A DNA stretch of 64,000 nucleotides from Treponema sp. Marseille-Q4130 (GCF_014334325.1 NZ_JACSET010000011.1:1-64000), one strand, 5' to 3'. Shown: positions 51,630 through 60,475, numbered from the stretch's first letter. The notes: generated by a model from the sequence alone, not told the origin. Numbers and translations: made by a program.

Positions 51630-53075
51630 TCACACGGTGATGACGGCGGCGCCGGTTTTTTCGTCTTTCGAAAGTCGTGCCGGATCGCCGATCTTGCCGG
51701 CTGCAATACGATCGCCCGAAAAAAGGGTGATACCGGATGCGGGAACTGCGAGCGTCAATCCGAGCGGACTGCACGCGTAGTGTCCCGAAGCGCGGCCGGG
51801 AAGAGTGATGGTGTCGCTTACGATGCGGATCGGAAATTCGGCGCTTGCCGCTTTTGCATTTCCTTTTTCGAAAGCGTTTCGGGCAAAGAGAAAACTTACG
51901 ACGGCTCTCGTTTTCGGAAGCTTTGCGTCTTTCGAAAGTTTCAAAAGCGAGGGAGGCGCGTCCTCCGTCGAAAAGGCGAAGTTGCACCACTTCGACGCGC
52001 TTCCCGTATGCGCGCGGTATCCGTTCATCGGGCATGCGCCCGCGTGCGGACAGGGCGAAACGATCGTCATATTTTTTTTAAGCAGCGTATCGCGCATCAA
52101 GCTGATAATGCGTGCGGCGGACGGCACTCCCGGTTCGATGACGAGCAGGGCGCATTTTTTTGCCGCATAGGAGAGGAGCGATGAGGCGTACTGTTTTGCG
52201 CGTATTTCGTCGCTCCGCGCATCGGTTTCGCGCAGTTCGTTCAGCATGTCGGCACAGACGATGAGAGAGGCTTTTTGCCGTAGCGGTTCTCCGAGTTCTC
52301 CTTTTACGCGCACGATATTCCAATGAGGGGCCGCGTTTTTATCGGAAGGAGGGACGCGGGCTGCGATCGAAAGGTAGAGGTTTTCTCCGAGCGCGAGGGA
52401 TGCCTGCGATATGTCCATGCAGTACCACGTAAGTTTTTTGTTCCGCAGTTTGGGGCGGGAAAGCCACAGCGAGATGACGGCGGTGAGCGGGCCGCTTCCG
52501 ACATCGAGGCAGGCGTCCCCGTCAGAAAGCGCGAACGCGTCTTTTTCAAAGTTTGCAAAGAGGCGCGTAAAGCGGACTATGTTCCACCACGAAAAATAGC
52601 GAACGTATGCGGAAAGCGTTTCGGGCGCATTCATATAGCCTTTTCTCCGTTCGCCCCGTTCGTCGGTGAGCGCGTGCGAAAGCGCGTTTATATGTTTCGG
52701 AAGAGAGGCGAGCTGCCTGCCGTTTGCGGGAAATACGCTTTGCAATATCTTGTCGAATTCGTCGATGACATTTCGTGCGTCGGGCGGGATCGCATCGGCG
52801 GAAAACATGCTGCGCCGTTTCAAAATTGCCGCGCCGGCCGTGCGGTACGCCGCTTTGGTTTTCGGCGATGTGCGTTGTATCGATTGCGAAATACCGGAGT
52901 TTTGCCACGCGGGAGTAGACTTCGGTTTCGCTTGGGCAGGCGCATCATATATCCGCGGAACTTTCCGTTTTACCGCGGAAGCGCCGTCGATCATCGCGCG
53001 CGTTTCGGCATTTTTTGCCGCGGTATTTTTTTTAATAAATTTTCCGTAGCGCTTTGTGCCGTCAGTTCGATTCAT
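51630..53075 (-). CDS. Rsm22-family methyltransferase-like protein
   Basis: A 481-residue SAM-methyltransferase-fold protein related to mitochondrial small-subunit factor Rsm22. The SAM loop is L-D-V-G-S-G-P-L-T-A, and the family Cys/His cluster is P-C-P-H-A-G-A-C-P followed by K-W-C-N-F. That cluster ligates an iron-sulfur centre in homologues. A basic N-terminus (~110 residues) may bind RNA. GAGGAAAT precedes the ATG. It overlaps the end of the MerR gene by 14 nt. Confidence 0.8.
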   Translation of the reverse strand: MNRTDGTKRYGKFIKKNTAAKNAETRAMIDGASAVKRKVPRIYDAPAQAKPKSTPAWQNSGISQSIQRTSPKTKAAYRTAGAAILKRRSMFSADAIPPDARNVIDEFDKILQSVFPANGRQLASLPKHINALSHALTDERGERRKGYMNAPETLSAYVRYFSWWNIVRFTRLFANFEKDAFALSDGDACLDVGSGPLTAVISLWLSRPKLRNKKLTWYCMDISQASLALGENLYLSIAARVPPSDKNAAPHWNIVRVKGELGEPLRQKASLIVCADMLNELRETDARSDEIRAKQYASSLLSYAAKKCALLVIEPGVPSAARIISLMRDTLLKKNMTIVSPCPHAGACPMNGYRAHTGSASKWCNFAFSTEDAPPSLLKLSKDAKLPKTRAVVSFLFARNAFEKGNAKAASAEFPIRIVSDTITLPGRASGHYACSPLGLTLAVPASGITLFSGDRIAAGKIGDPARLSKDEKTGAAVITV

Positions 53076-53397
53076 GCTTTCGGTATTTCCTCATCGTAAG
53101 GTAGATGTCGGTCAAATCGGTGCGCAAGTCGTGGATCGCGTGCAGCGTATCCGCGTCGTCTTCGAGGCGATTCGCATCTTCGATGATTTGACTCCGCGCA
53201 CCTTCGATCGTAAATTTTTTAATATTGATAAGGTATTTCAGCCGAAGGATGATATCGATTTCGCGCTGCGAATACACGCGGTGTCCCGCCATATTTTTTT
53301 GCGGGGCGAATCCGGGTATCACGCTTTCCCAATAGCGAAGCACGTGGGCTTTTACGCCCGTGATCTCTTCTACGTCGCCGATCGAATACGATGCCAC
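53062..53397 (-). CDS. MerR-family transcriptional regulator
   Basis: A 111-residue regulator starting at GTG behind GGAGAG. The MerR winged helix is S-Y-S-I-G-D-V-E-E-I-T-G-V-K-A-H-V-L-R-Y-W-E (residues 3-24) and R-V-Y-S-Q-R-E-I-D-I-I, followed by a coiled-coil dimer helix. No Cys cluster or ligand domain is visible, so it resembles the small MerR proteins of unknown signal (RacA/SoxR lookalikes). It is co-transcribed with the Rsm22-like gene. Confidence 0.82.
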   Translation of the reverse strand: MASYSIGDVEEITGVKAHVLRYWESVIPGFAPQKNMAGHRVYSQREIDIILRLKYLINIKKFTIEGARSQIIEDANRLEDDADTLHAIHDLRTDLTDIYLTMRKYRKHESN

Positions 53398-53415
53398 TTG
53401 TCTCTCCGTCAGTTT

Positions 53416-53554
53416 TTATTCGTGCGGAGGATTTAATACCCCGACGCTTGCGTCGTAATAAAGGGTATTAAATCCGACTGCAACCACCTTATGAGAACAC
53501 ACAGTGCGAAACACTGAGCACTGTGCCCCGACGCTTGGGGCGGGGTTGTTGATT
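53416..53554 (+). repeat. Family C palindromic element, long form, inside the der 3' end
   Basis: Long form with the inner CACAGTGC/GCACTGTG hairpin. Its right-hand ~65 bp are translated as the C-terminus of Der and contain its stop codon. Here the GC hairpin is slightly changed (GACGCTTGGGGCGGGG). Confidence 0.8.
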
Positions 53555-55003
53555 GACGCGGTCTTCCCATTTTTGCCGGCTCGCTTTCAGTTCGAGCTGC
53601 ACGGGAATTTTATTAAATCCCAAATCTTCGCGGATTCTGTTTTTGAGATAGGCGATATACGTCTGCGGTACCGATTCGGGCTTTGTCGCAAAGATCAAAA
53701 ACGACACGGGATTGACGCCGGTCTGCGTCATATAACGTACTTTAAAATGCGCGGTTTTCGCTGCGGGCGGCGGGTATTGAAAGAGCCAATCTTTGAGCGC
53801 CGCGTTCAGCACCGACGTTTCGACTTTTCGCGTAAGCTGAGCGTAGAGTTCAAGCACCGTATTCAGCAAATCCTTGATGCCCTTGCCTTCGAGGGCGGAA
53901 AGCGCGACGGTCGGCGCGTATTCCATGTGACCGAACATGATGCGGATGTTTTCCGCCGCTTTGCGAAAAGCCGTGCGCCCCTTTTCCTGCGTGTCCCATT
54001 TATTGAGCGCGAAGACGATGCCGCGTCCGCGTTCGTGTGCGAGCGCGCACAATTTTTTTACCTGCTCGTCCAATCCGTCCTGCGCATCGATCATCAATAT
54101 GACGACGTCGCATTCGTCGAGCGTTTTGATCGCGCGGTTTACGGAATAGTATTCGACGTTTTCTTTTACCTTCGTCTTTCTTCGGATGCCGGCGGTATCG
54201 AGCACTTGAAAATCGGCTCCTCCGTACGAAAAAGCTCCTTCGACGACATCGCGCGTCGTGCCGGCGTAATCGCTGACGATCGACGCGTCGGAATGCGTCA
54301 AGCGGTTTGCGAGCGTCGATTTTCCGGTGTTCGGTTTTCCCATGATCGCGATGCGTATGACCGGTGTTTTGTCGGTTTCGACGACGGACGAAAAATCGAG
54401 GCGCGAAACGATTGCATCCGAAAGTTCGGGAATGTGATCGCCGTGTTCGGCCGAAATGAAAATCAAATCGCCGAAGCCGAATCTTGCGTAATCGTAAGCC
54501 TGTTCTCTGTTGCGTCCGCCTTCCGTTTTATTGACGACAGCGATGACTTTGTCCCGATACGGACGCATTTCTCCGATGAGCTCTTCGTCTTCGGCGGTAA
54601 GTTCTTCGGCATCGAAGACGAGCAAAATCAAATCGGCCTTCCGTATCGCATCGAGCGAACGGTTTACGACGAGTTCGTCGAGGGCGGCTTCCTGCGTACC
54701 CGTTTTTCGTTCGAGCTTATAACCGCCCGTGTCGATGAGGCGAACGGGTTTTCCGGCGATGAGCGCCGTACCTTCGACGGGATCGCGAGTAACGCCCGGA
54801 GTCGGATCGGTGATCGCGATATTTTTTTTCATAAAGCGGTTGAAGAGCGTAGACTTGCCGACGTTCGGACGTCCTGCGATGACAACGACGGGGCAGTTTG
54901 CAAACAGCTTGTCGCGCTTTTCATCCGTTGCTTTTTGCGCGAGCGATTCCGAGCGCTTTTTTTCGAGCGGTTTTGAAAAATCAGGTTTGCGTTTTTTCTG
55001 CAT
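53489..55003 (-). CDS. der: Ribosome-assembly GTPase Der (EngA)
   Basis: A 504-residue tandem GTPase required for 50S assembly. The first G1 is G-R-P-N-V-G-K-S-T (~residues 45-53) and the second G-K-P-N-T-G-K-S-T (~220-228). Each is followed by D-T-x-G and N-K-x-D motifs, then a KH-like domain. A ~35-residue Lys-rich N-terminal extension is present. The final ~21 residues (N-Q-Q-P-R-P-K-R-R-G onwards) are encoded by a family C repeat that also provides the TAA, so the native tail was replaced. ptsI lies 31 bp upstream on the same strand. Confidence 0.93.
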   Translation of the reverse strand: MQKKRKPDFSKPLEKKRSESLAQKATDEKRDKLFANCPVVVIAGRPNVGKSTLFNRFMKKNIAITDPTPGVTRDPVEGTALIAGKPVRLIDTGGYKLERKTGTQEAALDELVVNRSLDAIRKADLILLVFDAEELTAEDEELIGEMRPYRDKVIAVVNKTEGGRNREQAYDYARFGFGDLIFISAEHGDHIPELSDAIVSRLDFSSVVETDKTPVIRIAIMGKPNTGKSTLANRLTHSDASIVSDYAGTTRDVVEGAFSYGGADFQVLDTAGIRRKTKVKENVEYYSVNRAIKTLDECDVVILMIDAQDGLDEQVKKLCALAHERGRGIVFALNKWDTQEKGRTAFRKAAENIRIMFGHMEYAPTVALSALEGKGIKDLLNTVLELYAQLTRKVETSVLNAALKDWLFQYPPPAAKTAHFKVRYMTQTGVNPVSFLIFATKPESVPQTYIAYLKNRIREDLGFNKIPVQLELKASRQKWEDRVNQQPRPKRRGTVLSVSHCVFS

Positions 55004-55034
55004 AATCGATAATCCCGTTCGCCGTAATTATTAA

Positions 55035-56750
55035 TTAATATAAATTATTGAGATGCTTTGCCGAAATCGCATTCAATTCATCGATCGTAAAGCGCGATAA
55101 AAGCTCTTTGATGCCGGAAATCGATTTTGCGCTCATACTCAAACTGCGAAGTCCCATGCCTGCAAGCACGAGAACGCTGTCGTTTTTTCCCGCCATTTCG
55201 CCGCACACGGAAACGGGTATGCCCGCTTTTCCGGCGGCATCGACCGTCATCGCGATAAGGCGCAGGACGGCCAAATTGAATTCGTCGTAGAGTCCCGACA
55301 CGGCGGGATTTTCCCTGTCGATGCCGAGCGTGTACTGCGTTAAATCGTTCGTGCCGATCGAAAAAAAATCGCTGTGCTTTGCAAGCGAATCGGAAAGTAG
55401 GGCGGCGGCGGCCGTTTCCACCATGATGCCGATCGGGACCTTATCGTTGAACGGAATATTTTCGGCGCGCAGTTCGCTCTGCACCGTTTTCGCGATCGAT
55501 TTGCACTGCTTGACCTGATCGACGGTCGTGATGAGCGGCAGCATGATGCGCAGGTTTCCGTAGATGCTTGCGCGGTATAAAGCGCGCAGCTGTGTTTTTA
55601 AAAGCTGCGGATAGGCGAGAGAAAGGCGTACGGCGCGCAGTCCCATGAGCGGATTTTTTTCTTCCGCAGCCGGAATGTCCGCCGAATGAATGAGCTTGTC
55701 GCCGCCCGCGTCGAGTGTGCGGATCGTTACGGGCTTTCCGTTCATAGCGCCGAGCGCGTGCTTATACGCGTTGAACTGCACTTCTTCGTCGAAGGGACGG
55801 TACGCGTAGTTTGCCGTTTCGCGCATACAGCTCATGTATAAAAATTCCGTACGGAAGAGACCGATGCCGTCAGCCCCCTCTTTTACCGCGAAGTCCGCTT
55901 CTTCCGGCGTACCGATGTTTGCGTACAATTGAAATTTCGTGCCGTCCTTCGTTTCGGCGGATTTTGTTAAAAATATTTTAAGCTTTTCTTCGTGCGCTTT
56001 TTCCTCTTCGATTTTTTTTTGATATTCGGAGAGAGTTGCGTCGTCGGGACAGGCGATGACTTCCGCCGTTTTGCCGTTTACGACGACGGTTTCTCCCGTT
56101 TGAATTTGATGTGTGATATTGTTGATGCCGACGACGGCGGGAATGCCGTAGTTACGCGCCAATATGACGACATGGCTCGAAAGACCGCCTTCGGTGAGCG
56201 CGAGAGCTGTGATATTTCGTTTTGCAAGGGCGATCGTATTCGTCGGTGAAAGAGATGACGCGACGATGACCGCTCCTTCAGGTACATCGTTTGCATCGAA
56301 TTCGCGGACGCACAGCATATCGTCGAGCACGAGGGCGAATACGTCGGTGATGTCTCTTGCCCGCTCCGCCAAATAGTCGTCGCCCGCGTTGCGCAGTTTT
56401 TCGGCATATTCGGACGCTTTTACATCGACGACGTGTTCGATATTTACGTTCGATTTTTCATAAGAATCTTTGAGTTCGGCGGCGAAAATCGGATCGCCGA
56501 GCATGAGCGTATAGGCTTCGAGCAAATCGCGCTGCGTTTTGTTCGCCGTGTTTTTCGGCAAGTGTTCAAGTTCGGCATCGAGCCTTTCGGTGACGGCGCG
56601 TACCGACGATAAAAAATGCTTCCAGCCTGCATCCTTTTCTTCTTCTCGGACGGTTTTTTGAGGGATGTTTTTTTTTGTCGCTTCGGGAATGACGAACGCT
56701 TTTCCGAGTCCGATTCCGTCAGCTGCCGGAATGCCGAGAAATATTTTCAT
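55035..56750 (-). CDS. ptsI: PTS phosphoenolpyruvate-protein phosphotransferase (enzyme I)
   Basis: A 571-residue EI that moves phosphate from PEP to HPr. The phosphorylated His is His193 in T-E-G-G-L-S-S-H-V-V-I. The PEP-binding barrel shows G-L-F-R-T-E-F-L-Y and R-T-L-D-A-G-G-D-K, and the catalytic Cys is in S-V-C-G-E-M-A. No ptsH or sugar-specific EII is adjacent, so its partners are elsewhere; treponemes often use PTS for regulation more than for transport. Consensus promoter directly upstream. Confidence 0.95.
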   Translation of the reverse strand: MKIFLGIPAADGIGLGKAFVIPEATKKNIPQKTVREEEKDAGWKHFLSSVRAVTERLDAELEHLPKNTANKTQRDLLEAYTLMLGDPIFAAELKDSYEKSNVNIEHVVDVKASEYAEKLRNAGDDYLAERARDITDVFALVLDDMLCVREFDANDVPEGAVIVASSLSPTNTIALAKRNITALALTEGGLSSHVVILARNYGIPAVVGINNITHQIQTGETVVVNGKTAEVIACPDDATLSEYQKKIEEEKAHEEKLKIFLTKSAETKDGTKFQLYANIGTPEEADFAVKEGADGIGLFRTEFLYMSCMRETANYAYRPFDEEVQFNAYKHALGAMNGKPVTIRTLDAGGDKLIHSADIPAAEEKNPLMGLRAVRLSLAYPQLLKTQLRALYRASIYGNLRIMLPLITTVDQVKQCKSIAKTVQSELRAENIPFNDKVPIGIMVETAAAALLSDSLAKHSDFFSIGTNDLTQYTLGIDRENPAVSGLYDEFNLAVLRLIAMTVDAAGKAGIPVSVCGEMAGKNDSVLVLAGMGLRSLSMSAKSISGIKELLSRFTIDELNAISAKHLNNLY

Positions 56751-56759
56751 TTGTATTTT

Positions 56760-56788
56760 ATTATAACGGCGGCTCGGAGGAGTGTCAA
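56760..56788 (-). promoter_or_regulatory. Consensus sigma70 promoter of ptsI-der
   Basis: Minus-strand TTGACA (56788-56783), 17-bp spacer, TATAAT (56765-56760): both hexamers are perfect. The -10 box ends 9 nt before the ATG, leaving a leader of about 2-3 nt and no Shine-Dalgarno sequence. Confidence 0.75.
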
Positions 56789-56817
56789 ACAGAACAGCGG
56801 TGCTTTTGTGATTATTT

Positions 56818-56890
56818 TGGAGATAGCCGGGATCGAACCGGTGACCTATAGATTGCGAACCTATCGCTCTACCAACTGAGCTATATCCCC
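56818..56890 (-). tRNA. tRNA-Ala (anticodon CGC)
   Basis: 73 nt on the minus strand. Acceptor GGGGATA/TATCTCC includes the G3-T70 pair that identifies tRNA-Ala. D arm GCTC...GAGC, anticodon loop TTCGCAA (CGC), and T arm with TTCGATC. One A-C mismatch is seen at the outer T-stem pair. No CCA is encoded. Confidence 0.88.
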
Positions 56891-56906
56891 GTATTTCACT
56901 ATTATA

Positions 56907-57605
56907 CTATAAATCGACGATTTGTTTCAAGAGGGCAGGCAGTGCATACATATCGGCCATGCGGAGCACACGTCCGGGGTGCAAAGGAGGCGCGGAAACG
57001 GCGCTCAGCGCGGGAGATGCTCCCGCCCCCAGAGGCGTGCCGTTGTGAGTACCGACGAGGACGGCGACTCCTCCGAGTGCCGCATATCCGTCGACGTATT
57101 TGAATTGGTCGTCGAAAAAGAGCGTGTCGTCCGTCGTACCGCCGCATTTTTTAAGGGCGGCGCGGTAAGCGGCTTCATAGGGTTTGCCTTTGAAATTGCA
57201 ATCGCGTATGTCGCAAATCGATTCGAACTCGTCGGCGACGTTTAATTTTTTGAGGACGCGCTCGGCGTGTTCGAGCGGCGAATTTGTTAAAATCGATTTC
57301 GGTATGCCGATCGATTCGAGAAGCGGGCGCAGGTTTGCATCGGCTTCCAGTTCGTCCGCTTCGCTTTCGGGATGCATATACGCCAAATAACCTTCGACAT
57401 CGGTGAGACCTTCGCTTTGCAGCCATTCGAGTGTCGTGGAAAAATTCGGCAGATTGCGAAGGCGTTTTTCGCGCGCTTCTTCGCGGCTTATGTTAAAAAA
57501 ATCCGAAACGAACGCAGTCGTACGATTTAGAAATCCCGCCGTGATGTCCGCAGTTGGAGCATACAGCGTACTGTCGAGGTCGAATATAAGGCGTGTGATT
57601 TTCAT
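56907..57605 (-). CDS. HAD-superfamily hydrolase (pyrimidine 5'-nucleotidase-like)
   Basis: A 232-residue phosphatase of HAD subfamily I. Motif I is F-D-L-D-S-T-L-Y (residues 8-15, nucleophile Asp9), motif II S-I-L-T-N-S, motif III the Lys in N-F-K-G-K-P, and motif IV F-F-D-D-Q. The layout fits Sdt1-type pyrimidine nucleotidases. The start at 57605 (with GGGAG upstream) gives the usual N-terminus; a frame 26 codons longer is not conserved-looking. Confidence 0.8.
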   Translation of the reverse strand: MKITRLIFDLDSTLYAPTADITAGFLNRTTAFVSDFFNISREEAREKRLRNLPNFSTTLEWLQSEGLTDVEGYLAYMHPESEADELEADANLRPLLESIGIPKSILTNSPLEHAERVLKKLNVADEFESICDIRDCNFKGKPYEAAYRAALKKCGGTTDDTLFFDDQFKYVDGYAALGGVAVLVGTHNGTPLGAGASPALSAVSAPPLHPGRVLRMADMYALPALLKQIVDL

Positions 57606-57761
57606 GCTGTCGCTGCTCCCATAAAATTTTTGCAGGATGTTTCGACATCCGAAAAAGTTTTTAGTCGCGTGCGCATCTTTCAACGAGGAACTTGGCTCCG
57701 ACGTTTAAGGCGAGCGCACACGTCGAATAGTCGAGTTTTCCAAGACTTGACATTCGACCCG

Positions 57762-58811
57762 TTATTTTAAAAAGCGTTCGGCGGCTTTTTTTACTTCCTG
57801 TACGTACTGCATATCGGCGATGAGCAGTCCGTCTTTCGATTCGATGACGGCGCAATTTTTTATGCCGAGCAGCGCGACCGCTTTTCCGTTTTCGGTGTGA
57901 ATGAGATTGCCGGAGGCATCTTTGAAAAACGCGATGCCGTTTGCCGCGTTGCCGCTTTCATCTTTTTCGGAAAGTTCCCACACCATGTTCCACGAGCCGA
58001 CATCGCTCCAGCCCGCATCAAGCGGAATGACTACGGCGTTTTTCGTGTGTTCCATGACGGTGTAATCGATCGAATTGCCTTCTATCGCTTCGAAATCGAT
58101 TTTGTTAAGTTGAAGCGCCGTATCCGTCCGTTCGGCATTTTTGTACGCATCTTTTACGTGAGAAAGCATTTCGGGCGCGAACGCTTTCATCTCCGCGAGG
58201 TAGAGTTCGGCGGGGATCGCAAACATACCGCTGTTCCAAAAATAATTTCCTTCCGCAACGTATCGCAGGGCCGTCGCTTCGTCCGGCTTTTCTTTGAACG
58301 CTTTGACCGGACGTGCATCTTCGAGCGTACCTTCTTCGGTTTCGATATAGCCGTATCCCGTTTCCGCCCTTGTAGGCACGATGCCGAACAGCGCGTATTT
58401 ATTTTTCAATGAGGCTTTATGCGCTTTTGCGACCGCCTTTTGAAATACGGGTACATTTAAAATCGTTGCGTCGGAAGGGAGAACGAGCATAAGACCGTCT
58501 CCTTCGTGCTCTCGGCAGTACAGTGCCGCCGCCGCGATTGCCGGTGCGGTATTGCGCCCGACCGGTTCGAGCATGACGGGACGCTGCAGTTTGCCGATAT
58601 CCGAAAGCTGCGAGCGGACGAGAGCGATGTGGTGCTCATTGCATATCACGAGCGGAGACGACATAAAATCGAGACCGTCGAGCCGCATGATCGTCTGTTG
58701 GATCATCGTCCGCTTCGCGTCCATGAGCGGAAGAAATTGCTTGGGTACGTCGGGTGTCGAAAGCGGCCACAGGCGCGAGCCCGAACCGCCCGAAAGGATT
58801 ACGGGCAACAT
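57762..58811 (-). CDS. manC: Mannose-1-phosphate guanylyltransferase
   Basis: A 349-residue nucleotidyltransferase making GDP-mannose. The nucleotide loop is L-S-G-G-S-G-S-R-L-W-P-L-S (6-18) with P-K-Q-F-L next. The substrate motif F-K-E-K-P lies near residue 171 and N-S-G-M-F after it. It is the single-domain form, lacking the isomerase C-terminus of bifunctional enzymes. No glycan genes are adjacent. The promoter shows leaderless geometry. Confidence 0.92.
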   Translation of the reverse strand: MLPVILSGGSGSRLWPLSTPDVPKQFLPLMDAKRTMIQQTIMRLDGLDFMSSPLVICNEHHIALVRSQLSDIGKLQRPVMLEPVGRNTAPAIAAAALYCREHEGDGLMLVLPSDATILNVPVFQKAVAKAHKASLKNKYALFGIVPTRAETGYGYIETEEGTLEDARPVKAFKEKPDEATALRYVAEGNYFWNSGMFAIPAELYLAEMKAFAPEMLSHVKDAYKNAERTDTALQLNKIDFEAIEGNSIDYTVMEHTKNAVVIPLDAGWSDVGSWNMVWELSEKDESGNAANGIAFFKDASGNLIHTENGKAVALLGIKNCAVIESKDGLLIADMQYVQEVKKAAERFLK

Positions 58812-58817
58812 AGGGCT

Positions 58818-58846
58818 ACTGTATCACGCTTGGCGCCGAAGGGCAA
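58818..58846 (-). promoter_or_regulatory. manC promoter, leaderless geometry
   Basis: Minus-strand TTGCCC (58846-58841), 17-bp spacer, TACAGT (58823-58818), then 6 nt to the ATG at 58811. Confidence 0.5.
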
Positions 58847-58941
58847 GGTGTGCATTTGTGCGAATCTGTATTCTCGCGTGTCGTATTTGTGCGATATGTA
58901 CTTCGCGCACAGCGAGTACAGTTACAGTACATGTCCTTTTT

Positions 58942-59412
58942 TTAAGTTTTTCGAGATGTGTGCTTTTGTGCACTTTCGATATGTACTGCGTTTTCGAGCA
59001 CCGAATCGAATGTGAGCAGCGGAAGTTGCAGCCGCCCGGAAAGTTCAAGATATGCTGCGTCGTAAAACGAAAGCGAGTATGCATCGGCGAATTCTTGGAT
59101 CCGCATCATGAGAGCCGTATCACAGTTTTCATCGAACACGATCGGGAGTTCGAACAAGTCGTATTCGATTTCATGCTGCTCCGTTTTTGTGATGCGCTTG
59201 TGTGCAGCGGTATGCAGGATATTGCCCATTTCGTAAAAGAATATGTTCGGTACGAAAAGTTGCCCGTTTTGCGAAACGATTGCAGAGATCGCATCGCGCG
59301 CTTTCGAAAATCCCTGTTCGTGCGAAGTTTCTTTTCCCGCAAAAAGTCCGAGAAAATACGCCGCCATAAACGACGCGTCGACGACGGCCGCCGGAATTTT
59401 ACGCTCTTCCAT
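58942..59412 (-). CDS. VapC-like PIN-domain toxin
   Basis: A 156-residue PIN ribonuclease toxin. The acidic residues expected for Mg2+ binding are Asp13 (V-V-D-A-S-F), Glu in F-F-Y-E-M-G-N-I-L and Asp in F-Y-D-A-A-Y-L. The length is slightly above the usual ~130. It overlaps the antitoxin gene by 14 nt and looks intact. It probably cleaves tRNA or rRNA. Confidence 0.85.
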   Translation of the reverse strand: MEERKIPAAVVDASFMAAYFLGLFAGKETSHEQGFSKARDAISAIVSQNGQLFVPNIFFYEMGNILHTAAHKRITKTEQHEIEYDLFELPIVFDENCDTALMMRIQEFADAYSLSFYDAAYLELSGRLQLPLLTFDSVLENAVHIESAQKHTSRKT

Positions 59413-59659
59413 CGGTTTTCCATTTGCCGATTTCTTTTAGCGTAACGGGCTTGCCGCGCGAAGCGATGAGTTTTGCCCGCGCTTCGATACGGCGGCACGC
59501 ATCGCATGCGCGTGTAGTATCGTCGGTCGCTTTTGTAAGCGTCGCGATGGGCCTGCCGTTTTTCGTTACGGTAACTCTAATGCCTTTTTCGATTTTACGG
59601 AGCAGTTCGGAAAAATGCGTTTTCGCATCGAACGCACCGACTTCAATTGTACCCTGCAT
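59399..59659 (-). CDS. Phd/YefM-type antitoxin
   Basis: An 86-residue antitoxin with the Phd fold N-terminus (E-V-G-A-F-D-A-K-T-H-F-S-E-L-L-R-K-I-E-K-G) and V-T-V-T-K-N-G-R-P-I-A-T-L. The ATG at 59659 is preferred because GGAGG lies 7 nt before it; an ATG two codons upstream leaves too little space. Together with the PIN gene it forms a type II toxin-antitoxin operon. Confidence 0.82.
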   Translation of the reverse strand: MQGTIEVGAFDAKTHFSELLRKIEKGIRVTVTKNGRPIATLTKATDDTTRACDACRRIEARAKLIASRGKPVTLKEIGKWKTDGRA

Positions 59660-59755
59660 ACACATACCTCCGCTGCATATAAAATAACATAACTGTTTTA
59701 AAAAATCAACCGGTTAAACAGACCGGTTTGTCAGGGCGATTGACGTCTAAAATAT

Positions 59756-60135
59756 GTTCCTTAAAATGCGGCATTGCAGGAAGTGTCAACTTCCGAAAAT
59801 GACGCATTAGTGCGCGGAAGCGCACACGTACATCCGCGAGTTTTCGAAAGAAAACTCGAAGTTAAAAGTGCCGCGCTATTTCAGCGGCGCTTTTAAACGT
59901 TCCTTAAAATGCGGCATTGCAGGAAGTGTCAACTTCCGAAAATGACGCACTAGTGCGCGGAAGCGCACACGTACATCCGCGAGTTTTCGGAAGAAAACTC
60001 GAAGTTAAAAGTGCCGCGCTATTTCAGCCGCGCTTTTAAACGTTCCTTAAAAATGCGGCATTGCAGGAAGTGTCAATTTCCGAAAATGACGCAGTCGTGT
60101 GCGTGCGCGCACATGTACATCCGCGAGTTTTACTG
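59756..60135. repeat. Three tandem 143-bp palindrome-rich repeats
   Basis: Units begin at 59756, 59899 and 60042 (GTTCCTTAAAATGCGGCATT), exactly 143 bp apart; the third is truncated. Each has nested hairpins: GGAAGTGTCAACTTCC, GTGCGCGGAAGCGCAC, a CGAGTTTTC/GAAAACTCG stem and GCGCTATTTCAGCGGCGC. Units 1 and 2 differ at only a few positions. They lie between the VapBC pair and glyS, and no gene is visible. Confidence 0.9.
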
Positions 60136-60184
60136 CAGCGGAGAATGTAAAATTTTGTCTTGATTTTTTTCGGGGAGGGGTACA

Positions 60185-60304
60185 ATGAAAAAAAAGTTTT
60201 TCTATGCTATTGTCAGCAGCGTTAAAGTTAAAACGGCGATTCCGGTGCTGTTTTTATATTCTTCGTTTATCATTCGTACGTTTACGAAGAGGAGACAAAA
60301 ATGA
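60185..60304 (+). CDS. Tiny ORF 1 upstream of glyS
   Basis: 39 codons (M-K-K-K-F-F-Y-A-I-V-S-S-V) behind GGGGAGGGG. It has a basic start and hydrophobic core like a decapitated signal peptide or small membrane peptide. It overlaps tiny ORF 2 by 4 nt. Confidence 0.3.
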   Translation: MKKKFFYAIVSSVKVKTAIPVLFLYSSFIIRTFTKRRQK

Positions 60305-60375
60305 AAGTCAAAAAAATATTCGCGCTTTTATTTTATTGCTACAAACGTTTTTTTTTGGTAAAATCGCCGTCATAG
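60301..60375 (+). CDS. Tiny ORF 2 upstream of glyS
   Basis: 24 codons (M-K-V-K-K-I-F-A-L-L-F-Y) behind GAAGAGGAG. It starts within the stop of tiny ORF 1 (ATGA). A run of nine T (60348-60356) lies near its end. It may be a leader peptide or a gene truncated by slippage. Confidence 0.3.
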   Translation: MKVKKIFALLFYCYKRFFLVKSPS

Positions 60376-60475
60376 CGAACGAACGTTTTGAACGTAACGC
60401 TTAATAATTTTTTGTGACGGGAGCTTGCGGAAACTGCGGTTTTCGGAAGCAGCCCGGTACGTACGGGAGACGGCT

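Noticed and set aside
59756-60135. Tandem repeats as a CRISPR array
   Set aside because: The period is 143 bp with no unique spacers and no cas genes nearby; each unit is a complete palindrome cluster.
60136-60475. T-box or other tRNA-sensing leader before glyS
   Set aside because: No T-box core sequence or specifier hairpin could be recognised; the space holds repeats and two tiny ORFs.
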